Below are positions 13,561 to 25,541 of a stretch of 64,000 nucleotides of DNA, in pieces. Positions within the stretch are counted from its first letter, which is position 1. Each line of letters begins with the position of its first letter. This DNA is from Ichthyophthirius multifiliis. Taxonomy: Eukaryota; Ciliophora; Oligohymenophorea; Hymenostomatida. Below the pieces are notes generated by a model that was given only the letters and a program-made list of their open reading frames with translations, was not told the DNA's origin and did no database searches. The stretch is taken from contig NW_004086293.1 of NCBI RefSeq assembly GCF_000220395.1, forward strand, positions 46,317 to 110,316. Direction: 5' to 3'. A program made the translations under genes and the position numbers.

Positions 13561-15504
13561 TCATTTATTTATATTATCTCTTAGTTTTTATAAATCTTTT
13601 ATAATATTTTTAATAATAATTTATATTTATGTTTTCTACTTATATTTATCATTATTAATACATTTATTATAAAATTAAATTTAATTATCAATCATAATAG
13701 AAATTTTATCTTTTTCGATAGAAAATTCAAATTTTCTTTTCATACACTCTTTAATTAATTATTCCCAGAATTAAAAATGTGCTTGTAATAGCCTCGAATT
13801 TTTTTTCATAATATAACCCAACTAAATTAAATCAAAATTATTTAATTTATTGAAGTTTCTGGATATTCTCATAATTCGATCTATAAAATTAGTCTCAAAT
13901 AAATAAGAGTCTATTATATTATCATGATTATACATTATTTAGTACAAAATTTTAATAATTAATTAATCATCAGTTTTATCAAGCCTTTAAATAAATATGT
14001 TCAGAATTTGTTAATTTATTACTTAAATTGAAGTATTTTAATTTTCTTTTCTATTTTTTTTTTTTTTATTTCTAATTCCTATAAATAAGCAAAGAATATC
14101 TAAACTATTTAATTATTTAAAATAGTAAGGTTTTCCATCTATTTGTTATTCAGTCTTTTTTTATTCTTATATTGCTAAATTAAGAAAATATTATTTATAT
14201 ATTTCCTATATTTCATTTTAAAAAGAATTATTATCAATTTGCTTTATACAATATAAGATAGTAGCGATTTCTGAAGGTTAATATTAAGAATAATTGGTTA
14301 ATATTATAGGAATAAACTTACGTATAATTAATTAATTTTGGTTTCCTTATTCATTACCAATAAATTTCTAAGAGTTTGATATGCAGAATAGAATATAAGG
14401 TATCCTTTGAAAATATTCAACTTCACTAATACAGGATTTATAATTTTTAATGAAATAAATAAGATCATCTTTTTATTCTTAAATTAATATAGTTTAATTT
14501 TATTTGCTTAACTTACAAATAGAATAAAGAATACTTGTCAAATCTATTTCGTTTCTATTTGATATAATTTACTTTTATTTAATTATTTTTTAAGCCAAAT
14601 TCAAACAACAATCTCCTTTTCCTTAATTTAATCTAACTAAACAAAAGAAAATTTTATAAAAAACCTATAATTGTTTTTTTGGTTTTTTTTATATTTTATC
14701 TTCAATTCTTATTAGATCAAAATTTATCTTTTATTAACATTCCTAAACATAATCTGAAATTGTTAAAAGTACTTTCTAGATGTCTAAAAGATTTAGAAGA
14801 CGAGCATTTTATATGTAACTCTGAATAAAATTTAATTATTATTATTATTATTATTATTAGGTGGTGGTGGTGTTTTATTCTTATTATTAAAGAACTTGAA
14901 ACAGTTTAACAATATACTTAAATATTTATACATTTTAATTTGTAAAGTTTATATTATATTTCTAACCATTTATTAAATTATTTACTTAGTTTTTTATTAT
15001 TATTATTTATTCATTTATAGGGTTTTCTGTTTTTAACTTTTCAAAAAGTTAATATTTATTTAATAATATTTCTATTAATATTCTATTTAAAAACATCTCT
15101 AAAATTAAACACTATTCGCTTTCTGAAAAAACTTTTTAATTTAAAAATTCATCTAAAATTGAAAAATATTAAAGTAAATTTGAAGTTCTTTTTTCTTGTT
15201 TTTATTATTCCCACTCTTCTTGAGTTTATATTAAACCTTATTGTTGTAGTTATGTTATTTTATTTTTTATTTATAAGAATTCTTAAAAGTATTAACTTTT
15301 ATATTTCAGTTTGTAAAATCTTTAATTTGGAATATGTAATTTATTTATTAATTATAATTCTTTTTCAAAAGTATTTGTATTATAAAATTAATCTAAATTT
15401 TGAAAACTTTCATAATTTTAACATATTTTTTTTATAAAAAGATTATTTGCTAATCTTGCTAATGTAAATCTTATATTTTTTATTTAATTTTATATTCTCA
15501 ACAT
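13561..15504 (-). CDS. mitochondrial helical-repeat protein, FASTK/OPR-like
   Basis: One intronless frame of 648 codons. The N-terminus MLRIQNQIKNIRFTLARLAN is basic and amphipathic, a good mitochondrial presequence. A poly-Thr/poly-Gln patch encoded by repeated ACC and TAA lies near residue 195-205. Beyond it come repeated two-helix units of the form L-x-x-L-D-I-x-x-V-L-x-x-I: NLLDIQKVLLTISDY, IDLTSILYSICKL, PSEIATILYCIKQID, NSLDILCLFIGIRN, DQLIIKILYQIMYN, FDLIQLGYIMKKN. That pattern is typical of FAST-kinase-like and octotricopeptide RNA-binding solenoids of organelles. A C-terminal RAP domain is not visible. I infer organellar RNA processing or translation; family assignment is by pattern only. 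An apparent 92-codon plus-strand frame at 15159-15437 is its shadow. Confidence 0.72.
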
Positions 15505-15928
15505 TTTTTAGAAATTAAATAAAGATTTAAACAAATATTTTTATATTTTTATTTTTTTATATTTATTATTAATAAATATAAAAAATTAAAATTAAATATA
15601 AAAGGAATAATATAAAAAGTATAAACTATATTATTATTTAAGCTATATATTAATTCACTTTATAAGATTTTTCAAAAAATATAATATAAATGTATGACTT
15701 TAATTATTTATTATTAACAAAAAAATAAAATATATGACTTTAATTATTTATTATTTACAAAAAATTAAATATGTTAAGTATTTAAAGCTTTAGCAAACAT
15801 AAATTTAACTTGAAGTAAATAAAATATTAATTATATTATATTTTATTAAAAATAATTAAAAGATAAATCTAAAAATTAATAAAAGCATTTAAATATAAAA
15901 TATAACTATTTTTTAAAATTTAAAAAAC

Positions 15929-16582
15929 TCATTTTTTTTTGTCTACAAGCACTTCTTTAAATTTTTAATCTTATAATAATTTTCTATATATAATTTTGCT
16001 AATTATACAAGAGATAATTTTAAAAACCGCCAATACAGATATTAAATATTATTACCTATAAATATTATAAGTGCAATAGCATAAAGCTTCAAACAATCCA
16101 ACATAAATACAATAAATGCTTAAAAATTAAGGGTTTTTTTATGATACGGCATAGTATAAATAATAAAAAGGTACAAACATTAAAAGACCAGAAATTATAG
16201 AACATCCAATGTAAAGATCATGAGATTCTGCTTTTCTCAAATACCACGCAGTATTAATAATAATCGTTAATTAATAAACTATTTGATCCCATTTTTAATT
16301 TAAAATTAAATAAACAAGCATTTATAATAAACTCACTGCTGAATATATAGGTATTGCATAAGTATATTTTTTGTTTATCATTCCAAATATTAACCAGTTT
16401 GTGAAATAAAGTACTTTTATTAGTAATTGTGGGCCTTAAATAAGCTTCGAATTTTAAAATTTAAACATCTTATAAAAACCTAAAAACGACTCTAATATTA
16501 TCAATATTGTATGAACATGATAAATGAATTCCATTATAATATTCTCTTCAATTTTAAACCTCTCAATGTTTAATTCATTCAT
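15929..16582 (-). CDS. polytopic membrane protein, 193 aa
   Basis: Two exons (intron 15984-16055, 72 nt) encode MNELNIERFKIEENIIMEF, then about six hydrophobic spans. Conserved-looking polar spots inside or near spans include YHVHT, FTNWLIFG, INTAWYLRKAESHD and GCSIISGLLMFVPFYYLYYA. The tail is short and basic (RKLLQDQKFKEVLVDKKK) and ends exactly at TGA after a run of nine A, which supports the model. I recognise no family with certainty; the His/Asp-containing spans hint at an enzyme or transporter rather than a simple anchor. No cleavable signal peptide seen. Confidence 0.68.
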
Positions 16583-16718
16583 ATGTATCTATGTATTTTA
16601 ATTTTTTAAAATAAAAATATTATAGAAATTATTTTTTCGTATTTATTTATTTATAAATTTTATAAATTATTTAAATATATATTAAATATATTCAAATTAA
16701 TAATATAAAAATTTATAT

Positions 16719-19021
16719 ATGTCTGATTAACAAATAGATATTGAATAAAAATTTGCTGAATTAGTATCAATATTTATTTCCTTAGAAGAAGATAATGAAT
16801 AATATCATTTTTTTTTAGAAAATATTACATAAACAATATAAGATCAAGATTAGTAAATTAATAATTTATTTAAATTATAACTTAATATATATTAAAAAGG
16901 GTTTTTATATAGAACTTTATAAACTAAATAAAAAAATACATAAAAAATGACACTAACAATATTCAAGATAGGTGCAAAGCATTAAAGGTATTATTTATAT
17001 CTATAACAGAAAAATAGCATTAAATGTATAAAAAAGTTAGTTAATAAATATATGAATCAATAAAATACTGAATTTATAAGTAATATTTAATTTTTTTTTC
17101 TTAGTATATATAAATAATAATTCTAAATAAAGGTTATGTAGGATAGAAATTATCAAAAACGATTTTAAAATTAGCAGAAAAATAATATGGTATAAATATT
17201 AAACACTATTTTAACTAAATAAACATAAATAAAAGATTAAAATAATTAAAATTTAATTTTAAATTAATTGTCTGCTTAATATTTAGAAAGTTGGAGTATT
17301 TAATTTCCAATTGACTTAAAGTCTTTGTAAAAAAGTTTTTATTCATTTCTTTATTTTTAATAATAAAAAAAATAAAAAATATAGAAAGGATAGTATTTTT
17401 AAGCAAATGTACAATCAAATTAAGATTAAATCAGGTTAAAATAATAATAATAATTATCACTTAAAAAAATATAAATATTTAAAATAGAAGATAACCAAAA
17501 TGATTAAATAAATAATAAGAGTAAATCAGAAAAATAAATTAGTTGGCTAAATTAATAATCAAATGAAAATAAATAATAGTCTTAAAAATCTATATAAGAT
17601 AACTTATAATAAAATAATTAATAATAGAATCCAGATTTTTTCTAATTTGAATAAAAAAATGATAGCTTTAATTTTTTTGAGAATAATTTTTATGAATAAA
17701 AATAAGAAAATTAAAACGATTTTTTTTTTTAAAACGCGGAATAAACATTAAAAGTTAGTTCAAATAAAATCATTTTATAATAAAATGAATAAGTAATCCA
17801 AAAAACTAACTCAAATAATATAATAGAATAATAATCTTAAAAAAAAATTTCAAAATAAGAAATAAATCTTGCATTTAAAAGATGCTTGTCATATGTTCCA
17901 TAAGTATAAAAATAAATTGTTTCAGATAATGAAATTAAAGCTCGTCATACTTTTGATGATTTTAGAAATTTATTCTAAAAAGAAAAAAAATGGAATCTTC
18001 TATTAATAAAAATGAACTTAATATTGATAATTAGAAAAAAGAACCTCATGTAAAAATATAATAATAGTAAGAAGTTGATTAATAAATATATTTTAGTTAA
18101 AATAACAATAATTAAAATTAAATTAAATAATAATAAGATAATATAGAAGAAGATGTTTATAAAAATGTAGATATTTAAAATTAAATATAGAATAAATTAG
18201 AAATAATAAAAAAAAATATTAAACATCTTAATAATTAGTAAAAAAAAAAATATTAAAATAATATTTATAATAAAATTAGGTAAACTTTATATAAGAAATA
18301 ATAGATAATTAAATAATATTATAATAAAATATAAATTTATTATAATAAAATTAAATTTATGGTAATGAAAATTTAGAAAAAATAAAATAACTTAACTAAG
18401 AGTTTAAAATAAATTAAATAATAATAATTTAGTCTGAAAAAATAAAAAAAGAATTAATCGAAAGTGAATAAAAATAAATGATAGAGAAAAATTATAACAT
18501 AAAAAAATAAAATATAAGTTAAGAACAAGAATTAATTGAATTTTAATTAATAAATGAGTAAATGTAGTTTAAAAATTAAAAAAAATAAGAAGATTCACTT
18601 TCAGTTTTTTCTTAAAATGATTTTATAAATGAAAGCGAAAATAATGATTATATATAATCTGAAAGACTTAAAAAAATATATGATAGAAGTATCAATTTAG
18701 CACAATTATATTAATAGAATCCTCATTTAAAATAAATTTATTAGGATCCTTTCGTTTTATTAAAAGCTTATGAGTGTGATAAAATAAAAAGAAATTATGA
18801 ATATTCTTAACAAATGTAATAATAGAACAATTTAAAAGATTCAATATTATTAAGCTATAATTATAATATAATGGAAGAACTCAATTTTTCGATTAATTCA
18901 TATCAGTGCAATTATCTTTCTCAAAAGCAAGAATGTTTTAAATTACCAAATTATAATAAATAATAAGATTCGGCTAAAAAAAAGTAAATAATATAAAATA
19001 TAAAAAAAAAAAAAAATATAA

Positions 19022-19055
<34 letters not shown>

Positions 19056-19613
19056 TATATTTTTAAAATATATTTATTTTCATATTTATATATTTTTATG
19101 TACTTATTAGATATTTAGAGCCTGTTATTTAAATAAATTAAAATATTTAAGGGAAAAAAGAAAATGTAAATGATGTTTGGTATTCAATTTATTTGAAATA
19201 ATTGATAAAACATGGAAATTAAAAATGTAATCAAATAAAAGAATCTATTTAATTGCAAATTAGTATTTTACATGATACATTTGAATTTTTAGTTTCTGCT
19301 AGTTTTTCAATAGTTGAATAAAATAATTAAAAAATTTTAAAAATTTAAGTTTAATATTAAAATAGATTAAGCATTCCAATAAATAATTTATATATACTTA
19401 TTATTGATAATAAAGGTATTTTTTTTTAATTATTTTTATAATTTTTTTCTTATTTTAAATAAATTAAGGATAAAATAATTTTGTTTCTATTCCTAATAAA
19501 TTAAGAGAATATAATTTTAATTCTAAATAAATAATTCATTAAACTATAATAATACCTAATTTTAAAATTCTTTAACAAATACTAAATATATAAATTCATT
19601 ATAGGTTTTTTTT

Positions 19614-19703
<90 letters not shown>

Positions 19704-19966
19704 TTATATTTATAACAGTACAGGTATAAAAAAATCTATATATAGGGTTATTCTCCCTATATATATATATATATATATGATATGGGAGTTACAGAATATA
19801 TATATTTATATGCATATAGGGAAGAAAATATATAGGTATCTATTTTTTTTTCTCCGTATATATATATATCTATATATATATAGCGCGATGTATATATATC
19901 TATATATATACCTAGAGAGATATATCTATACATATATATAGATATATATGGAGATACATATACAGA

Positions 19967-20051
<85 letters not shown>

Positions 20052-20499
20052 TTTAATTTTTAACAGTACAGGTTATAAATAATCTTAAATCAATGTAATT
20101 CTTCCTATAACTATTAATAAATATATTGATTTTGGATTTACAGATAAAAATAGTTTTATTGCATTATGGGAAGAAAATAAATAGGAATCAATTTTTTTTA
20201 CTCCGATTTATATTAAAACTAATTTAATAAAGCGCGTTGAAGATTTTTCTAATTATTTTCCATGTTTGATTTAACTAAACGAATAATTTGATTAATATGG
20301 AGAAACTTGGACAGAGTTAGGTGGGCGTTTTTCTTTATTTGATAATACGAACAATAATTATTTAATAAGGATTTCTTATTTAAGAGATTAAAGAGCGTTT
20401 ATTTAATTAAGTTTCGAAAAAGAAAATGAAGATATATTCTACAGTAGGAAAATAATTTAAAATTTATTGCAATTATTTCATTATTTATATTTCGAATGA
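16719..20499 (+). CDS. VHS domain, Q-rich linker, alpha-adaptin-type appendage protein
   Basis: The N-terminus ([20 protein letters not shown]) opens a helical domain that ends NQLSAQYLESWSIQFPIDLK, the shape of the last VHS helices in GGA/STAM proteins (xxxWxxxFPxDxK). A long Q/N-rich, coiled linker follows. The C-terminus has a beta-rich subdomain ([20 protein letters not shown]) and then [11 protein letters not shown] with FIALWEEN, matching the LPVTINKF...F..W platform core of the alpha-adaptin appendage. It ends [11 protein letters not shown]. Introns: 17080-17132, 17190-17235, 18984-19110, 19416-19468, 19605-20066. The linker frame is broken at two A-runs (near 17981-17990 and 18239-18250), probably sequence errors. 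Role in clathrin/adaptor traffic is inferred. GGAs end in a gamma-ear without a platform, so this architecture is unusual. Confidence 0.7.
19619..20048. repeat. TA tracts flanking an eroded copy of the next exon
   Basis: Within the last intron of the VHS-appendage gene, two long alternating TA tracts (about 19619-19700 and 19972-20048) flank 270 bases (19701-19971). These match the start of the next exon (20049-20319) almost base for base at G and C positions, while A/T stretches have become alternating TA. Shared landmarks keep a constant offset of 348-349: ACAGTACAGG (19715/20063), GGGAAGAAAA (19819/20168), CTCCG (19852/20201), AGCGCG (19882/20231). Confidence 0.9.
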
Positions 20500-20577
20500 T
20501 TATATAAAATAAATACTTTATTAATATTAATATTAATATAATAGATATTATTTAGTTTTAGAAAAATAAAATAAATT

Positions 20578-20600
20578 TTTTTTTTTTTTTTTTTTTTTTT
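20578..20600. repeat. long T homopolymer
   Basis: An uninterrupted run of over 20 T lies just downstream of the VHS-appendage stop codon. It could be a 3' untranslated element or simply low-complexity DNA. Confidence 0.8.
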
Positions 20601-20875
20601 GTGTAAATGATTTAAATAAATATTAAATTTTTATTTATTAAAAAATAAATTAATTTTTAAAATTATTACTTTTTTATTTTACCGTAATTTTTCAATAAAT
20701 GCTTAATCAAAATTGGTTTATGATATTTTTTTTTCTTTGATAAAGTAATTTTAAATAAAAAGACAAAAAACAAATAAAAAATAATACATGCTAAAAAGTA
20801 ATATATTTTATAATATAAATATTTATAATAAATATATTTTTTTTTTTTTAATATTTATTTATATATATAAAAATA

Positions 20876-21599
20876 ATGTAAAACCATATATTAATCTAAG
20901 AATAAAAGCTACCTGAAGAAATAGTATTAAAATACATGAATTTAGCATTAAACGAAGTTTATAAAATTAAAAAAAGTTAAAAACTGAATATAATATAAAA
21001 AATAAGGCTTAATCAGCATTAAAATATAATGAAGTTGCCGTGGGATGTGTAATGGTAATATTAGAAAAAAATTAATCTTTATAAATAGAAGGAAATATAA
21101 TAGCAAAAGCACATAATTTAACAAATAAATTCAAAAATGTATATTTTTATTTAGTTAACAATTATTTATTCAAAATAATATCTATTAGGCAACTTCACAT
21201 TGCGAAATCAATTGCATAAATTAAATTTTATAAAATAATAATAATGACTCTTCGATATTTTAAAAAATTACCCTTTTTGTGACTTGTGAACCTTGTATAA
21301 TGTGTGCTCATGCATTAGCAATTATTGGTACTTAATTATTTTTCGTTAAATAAAAAATAAATTAATTTCATTTATAATCTATAGGAATAAAAGAAACTTA
21401 TTTTGGATGTTATAATGATAGATTTGGAGGAAATGGTACCGTTCTAGAATTAAATACAGGAAATAACGGGGCTTAAAGTTATAAATCTTTTGGAGGATAT
21501 TTAGAGCCTGAATGTAAAAATTTATTTAAAGAATTATATGAAAAAGGAAACGAAAACTTAGAAGAAGAAAAAAGGCACAGAAAAAAAGCAAATAAATGA
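20876..21599 (+). CDS. TAD2: tRNA adenosine deaminase, Tad2/ADAT2 subunit
   Basis: Catalytic subunit of the heterodimer that converts A34 to inosine in tRNA anticodons. Four exons give 188 residues; introns 20957-21006, 21139-21188 and 21328-21384 all keep the frame exactly. The deaminase fold starts with KYNEVAVGCVMV. The zinc/proton-shuttle motif is ATSHCEI, where most Tad2 proteins have HAE, so His and Glu are kept and the middle residue is Cys. The second zinc motif is intact (CEPCIMCAHAL). FGCYNDRFGGNGTVLE matches the Tad2 signature, and a basic C-terminal tail (EEEKRHRKKANK) probably contacts tRNA. The first intron was found because frame changes between LALNE and AQSALKYNE; its removal restores the conserved helix. 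Confidence 0.95.
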
Positions 21600-22167
21600 A
21601 AATTTTATTATAAAAAAGAAGTACTAAAAATTTTTAAAAGTTTATAATATTTTTTAATAAATTTATATGTAAATTTGGAAGAAAATAAAAAAATAAATTT
21701 CTTTTATATAATTTTTTTTTTTAATTATTATAAAAGTTTAATATAAAACTAATAGTTAAAATCTATTTAATTTCATTAACAAAAAAAAAAAAATATTATC
21801 AATTTTTCTATAAATAATTTATAGTTTGTTTTTGAAATTCAATTAATTAATATTTTTTTTACTTTTAGCATTTTTATTAATATAATCTTTATAATATTTT
21901 TAATTTTATTTGATTATTTTATCAAAAAAAAAAAAACAAAAAGCAATAATATAAATATTAATTAGTAATTTAATAAGAGAAAAATTAATTTTTTTTTTTT
22001 TTTACATTAATAATATAATTTATTATCATAATTTTTTTTTTTTTTTTGGACAAAACTAATTTGATATAAAAAATGTGGTTTTATATAAAATAAAAATTAT
22101 ATTTCAAAAAATAATTAAAAAATTATTTAATAAAAAGGTTAATAAAATATAAAATTATCTCTAATAA
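21600..22167. other. A/T intergenic
   Basis: Mixed A and T homopolymers only. No coding or RNA-gene signal recognised between Tad2 and the La-motif gene. Confidence 0.5.
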
Positions 22168-24506
22168 ATGACTCACATAACTCATAAATTCGGTATTTTT
22201 ATTAACATTTTTAATATATATTACTTATTAAATATATTAATATCAAATAGATACGCCTGAACTGTAGCAATAACTAATTGATAAAGTAAATATATTATTG
22301 ATTTTATTTTATTTTTAAAAAAAAAAAATTAAACTTTTTATTTCAATATGATTTTTTTGAAATTTGTTTTATTTATATTTTCTGTATTAAAAAAGATTAC
22401 TTAAATTTTCAAAAGAGAGAATTTAGAAAAAGATGTTTATTTTATTGCAAGAATGAATGAAAATTTAGAAATACCACTTTAGATTATATATTAATAAAAA
22501 GATATTTATAAAATATGTCCTAATGGTCGTTATGTTTTACAAGCATTAAAAAAAACTGATTGTCTTACAATTAATACTTAAAAATTATGTGTTGTTCCTA
22601 AAATATAGCCTTTGAAAGTGAGGGTTTTAGTTAAATTTGTTGAACAAAATATTGAAGATTAAAAAATTTTGGATTTTATTAATTATTGCTAAACAAATTT
22701 CGAACATGTATAATTTATATATATATATTTATTAAAATGTTTATTTTAAAAAGACAATTGTCGATTCAGTTAAAACAAATAATAATGGATTACATATTTC
22801 CTTTAAAACAGAGGAAGAAACTTAGAAGTTTTAAAATTGGATTTTAGCAAATAAATTTAAAGTAAATATTAATTAATAAAGTGTTTTTGATATTTAATAA
22901 ATAAAAAAATTAATAAAGGGAGAAGAACCTAAAGAATCTTAAGTCGTAGAAGAAAATGTATATTAAAGTTTCCTTACTAACACAAAGGAGGAATTAACTA
23001 ATTATTTTAAGAAGTAAATAAAAAATTATATTTATATTTATTAGAAAGTAAAAGAATTAATAAAATAAAAAAAAAGAATTTAAGATGATAAATCATAAGA
23101 AATGTATTAAAATTTATCATTCTTTTGGAATTCATATCCAATCAAAGAAATTTCGACAAACGCTGAATAAATTTAAGCCTCCTCAAATCCTTTCAATTAT
23201 TATTTTTATCAAGATTATCAAAATCAATTTTATATTAGAAAATAAGGACATGAAGATAAAAATTACAGTTCTTATATTCCTATGGTTGATCGTAAAAAAA
23301 TCTATTTATATTTATATTTTATTATAGTTATATTTTTATCTTTATTTATAGCAAATCTTTTATTTTTCTAATAATAATTATAACAAAATTAAAGTATTTA
23401 AATATAATAATAATAATAATTTAGAAGATTTAATGCCCATAAAGAAAGAGGGTTAAGCAATAATAAATAAAATTAATATTATAATAACAGAAATTATAAT
23501 TAAAGAAGCAAAAGCCGAAATAATAACAATAAAAGTAACGATTTCAATATTAAAAAGAATAAATTTAATAAGAAAAATAATAATCTTTCTCATAATAAAA
23601 AATATAATTAAACAAACAATGGTAAAACCAAAAAGCCCTAAAAGTTATTTGTGGATGATGAAAAAGATTTCCCTATTTTAAGTAAAATTAATTTTTTCAT
23701 AAATAATAAAATACTATATTTTTATGAAAAAAAAAGTTAATTCTAAAGAAAACCAACCAATCGAAATTTAATAAATAATATATAATTTATAATAAACAGA
23801 AAAACCATAATAATAATAATAAAGATAATAAGTTGAAAATATAAAAAATATAGAAGTTAAATAAAATAATACAGATCTCAATAAAAAAGAAAGAAAAGTT
23901 AGTTTCAATAAAGACTAATTTAGAAACGGAAGTTAGTAGAAAAATTTCGAAGTTTTTTATTCTAAAAAAGGAAAAGATATTACATTGATTTATGATAAAA
24001 ATTAAATGATTGAAATATTTAAAAAAATAAAAAATCAAATTATTACCCCCGAAAACATTATTTAATCTTCTAAAGATGAGTTTATACCTGTTATTGCATT
24101 AAATAACCGATAAAAAGAAATAGAGCATACTTGTCCTACAGAAGTTATATTTGTAATTTTTTTTAAATTTATAAAAAAAAGAAATAGTTTTTTATTTTAA
24201 TTATAAATATAGCTTTAGAGTAATCCGACTACACCATTCTAAGGATAATAAGGAATAGGATATAGAAACGGAAGCATAACTAGAAGCAATCTAAAAAGAT
24301 AAGAAGTTACATAAAAAATTATTGAAGTAGATGAAGGAAAATTAAATGAATTTTTTTTAAAAAATTCTTAAAAATAAATTCATATTTTTTATTATTTTAT
24401 AAAAATAAATAATTTTAGAGTCAACAAAAAATAAGTTAAAAAAAGTATTTTTATATAAAAAAAAACTATAAAAAATCTTAAATATTTTTTTTTATTAAAT
24501 AATTGA
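22168..24506 (+). CDS. La-motif RNA-binding protein (LARP-like)
   Basis: Seven exons, 649 residues. After a short N-terminus (MTHITHKFDTPELQ), a La motif spans roughly residues 15-75: QQLIDKITQIFKRENLEKD, VYFIARMNENLEIPLQIIYQ and a GRYVLQALKK segment, fitting the winged-helix FSxxNLxxDxYL pattern. An RRM-like stretch follows (PLKVRVLVKFVEQN to LHISFKTEEET, about 90-165). The C-terminal half is low complexity, Asn/Gln/Lys/Arg-rich (for example NNRNYNQRSKSRNNNN), typical of RNA-binding tails. Introns: 22193-22250, 22286-22395, 22708-22753, 23292-23351, 23682-23736, 24153-24212; total coding length is an exact multiple of three. LARPs bind mRNA 3' or 5' ends or pol III RNAs; which subfamily (1, 4, 6 or 7) I cannot tell. 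An 80-codon frame at 23085-23327 is a shadow. Confidence 0.85.
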
Positions 24507-24647
24507 TAAAAAATTATTATTTATTACTTCTATTATTTAAATATTTATATTAAAAATCTGTTTAAATTAATAACCTAATAAAAGCATATTTATAATTAAA
24601 ACTTTGATTGTTTTTTTTTTTAATAAAAAGAATATTTTTATAAATAA

Positions 24648-25193
24648 ATGCATCTATTACATATTAATAATTTTGAAAGTTTTGATAATGGTTTATAATA
24701 TATATTGACAACCGTTTGGTGTATTATTTCTAGTGCATTAATAGGAAATTTAGCAGTTTGTTAAATATTTTAAATAAGTAAAAATTAAGATGATTTAAAA
24801 TATTTGAAAAAACTGTTTTGGAATTGTTATATAATTATAACTATTATAGATTTGTTTGTATGCGGATTAATATATTATGGATACTTGCATATTGAAAAGT
24901 TTTAAGGCATGGGAATTATTAAATATGAATATATTTTTCTAAGTATATGCATTGTGATAATACCTTTTATTTTAATTTATATTTTGAAAGAAAAGCCTAT
25001 TTCTAAACAATTTATGGGAGCTTCAATATTAATTCTAGTCTTAACTTATTTTTTAAGCTTAATTTCTAATGTTATTCTTCATGGATTTGATAATAATTTG
25101 ATTCTTTAATATTTAAGAAGATTTATATACTTTACTACTGTAGGAGTAGTTAATTTTGGTACAATTGATTTAATAGCTTATAATGTTATTTGA
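24648..25193 (+). CDS. small multi-span membrane protein, 181 aa
   Basis: Single exon of 182 codons from MHLLHINNFESFDNG to TGA. About five hydrophobic spans are visible, starting at YILTTVWCIISSALIGNLA, CYIIITIIDLFVCGLIYYG, YIFLSICIVIIPFILIYIL, GASILILVLTYFLSLI and FTTVGVVNFGTIDLIAY. No cleavable signal peptide; short polar loops (SKNQDDLKYLKK, KEKPISKQ). It follows the La-motif gene by 141 bases on the same strand. No family recognised; could be a ciliate-specific membrane protein. A 66-codon frame at 24909-25109 is an internal part of this gene, not a separate one. Confidence 0.72.
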
Positions 25194-25541
25194 AAATAAA
25201 CTATATGAATAGTATAAGATATAAAAAAAATAATTTATTTTATTTATACAAGGATGTTTTCTTATATTAATATTAATTAATACATTAATTACAATATTAT
25301 GTTTATTTTTGTTTAATATTAAAATCACTTTTGTTTGTAATTATAAATATTCAAATTTTACTTTTATCAATTTTACTAAAAATATTCAATTTTAATAACT
25401 TACTTATTTATTTTAAATTTTTTTGTTAAAAAAAAAATATAATTCAATTTAATATTATTTATATTATTCACAAAAAAAATGTATTAAAAATTAATATATA
25501 AATAATAAAATGGAAAACATTTTTTTTATTTAATATTAAAA

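Noticed and set aside
15159-15437. A 92-codon plus-strand frame with hydrophobic composition.
   Set aside because: It lies antisense to the N-terminal part of the FASTK/OPR-like gene, whose minus-strand frame is continuous for 648 codons; the hydrophobic look comes from reading A-rich codons backwards.
17563-17751. A 62-codon plus-strand frame starting with ATG.
   Set aside because: Out of frame with the VHS-appendage protein, whose own frame across the same bases gives Q/N-rich sequence consistent with its flanks.
22004-22046. T runs considered as possible terminators or pol III stops.
   Set aside because: Such runs are everywhere in this DNA and here no RNA gene lies next to them, unlike at the tRNA.
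23787-24038. Minus-strand frame of 83 codons, Phe/Ile-rich.
   Set aside because: Shadow of an exon of the La-motif protein, whose six introns and frame agree.
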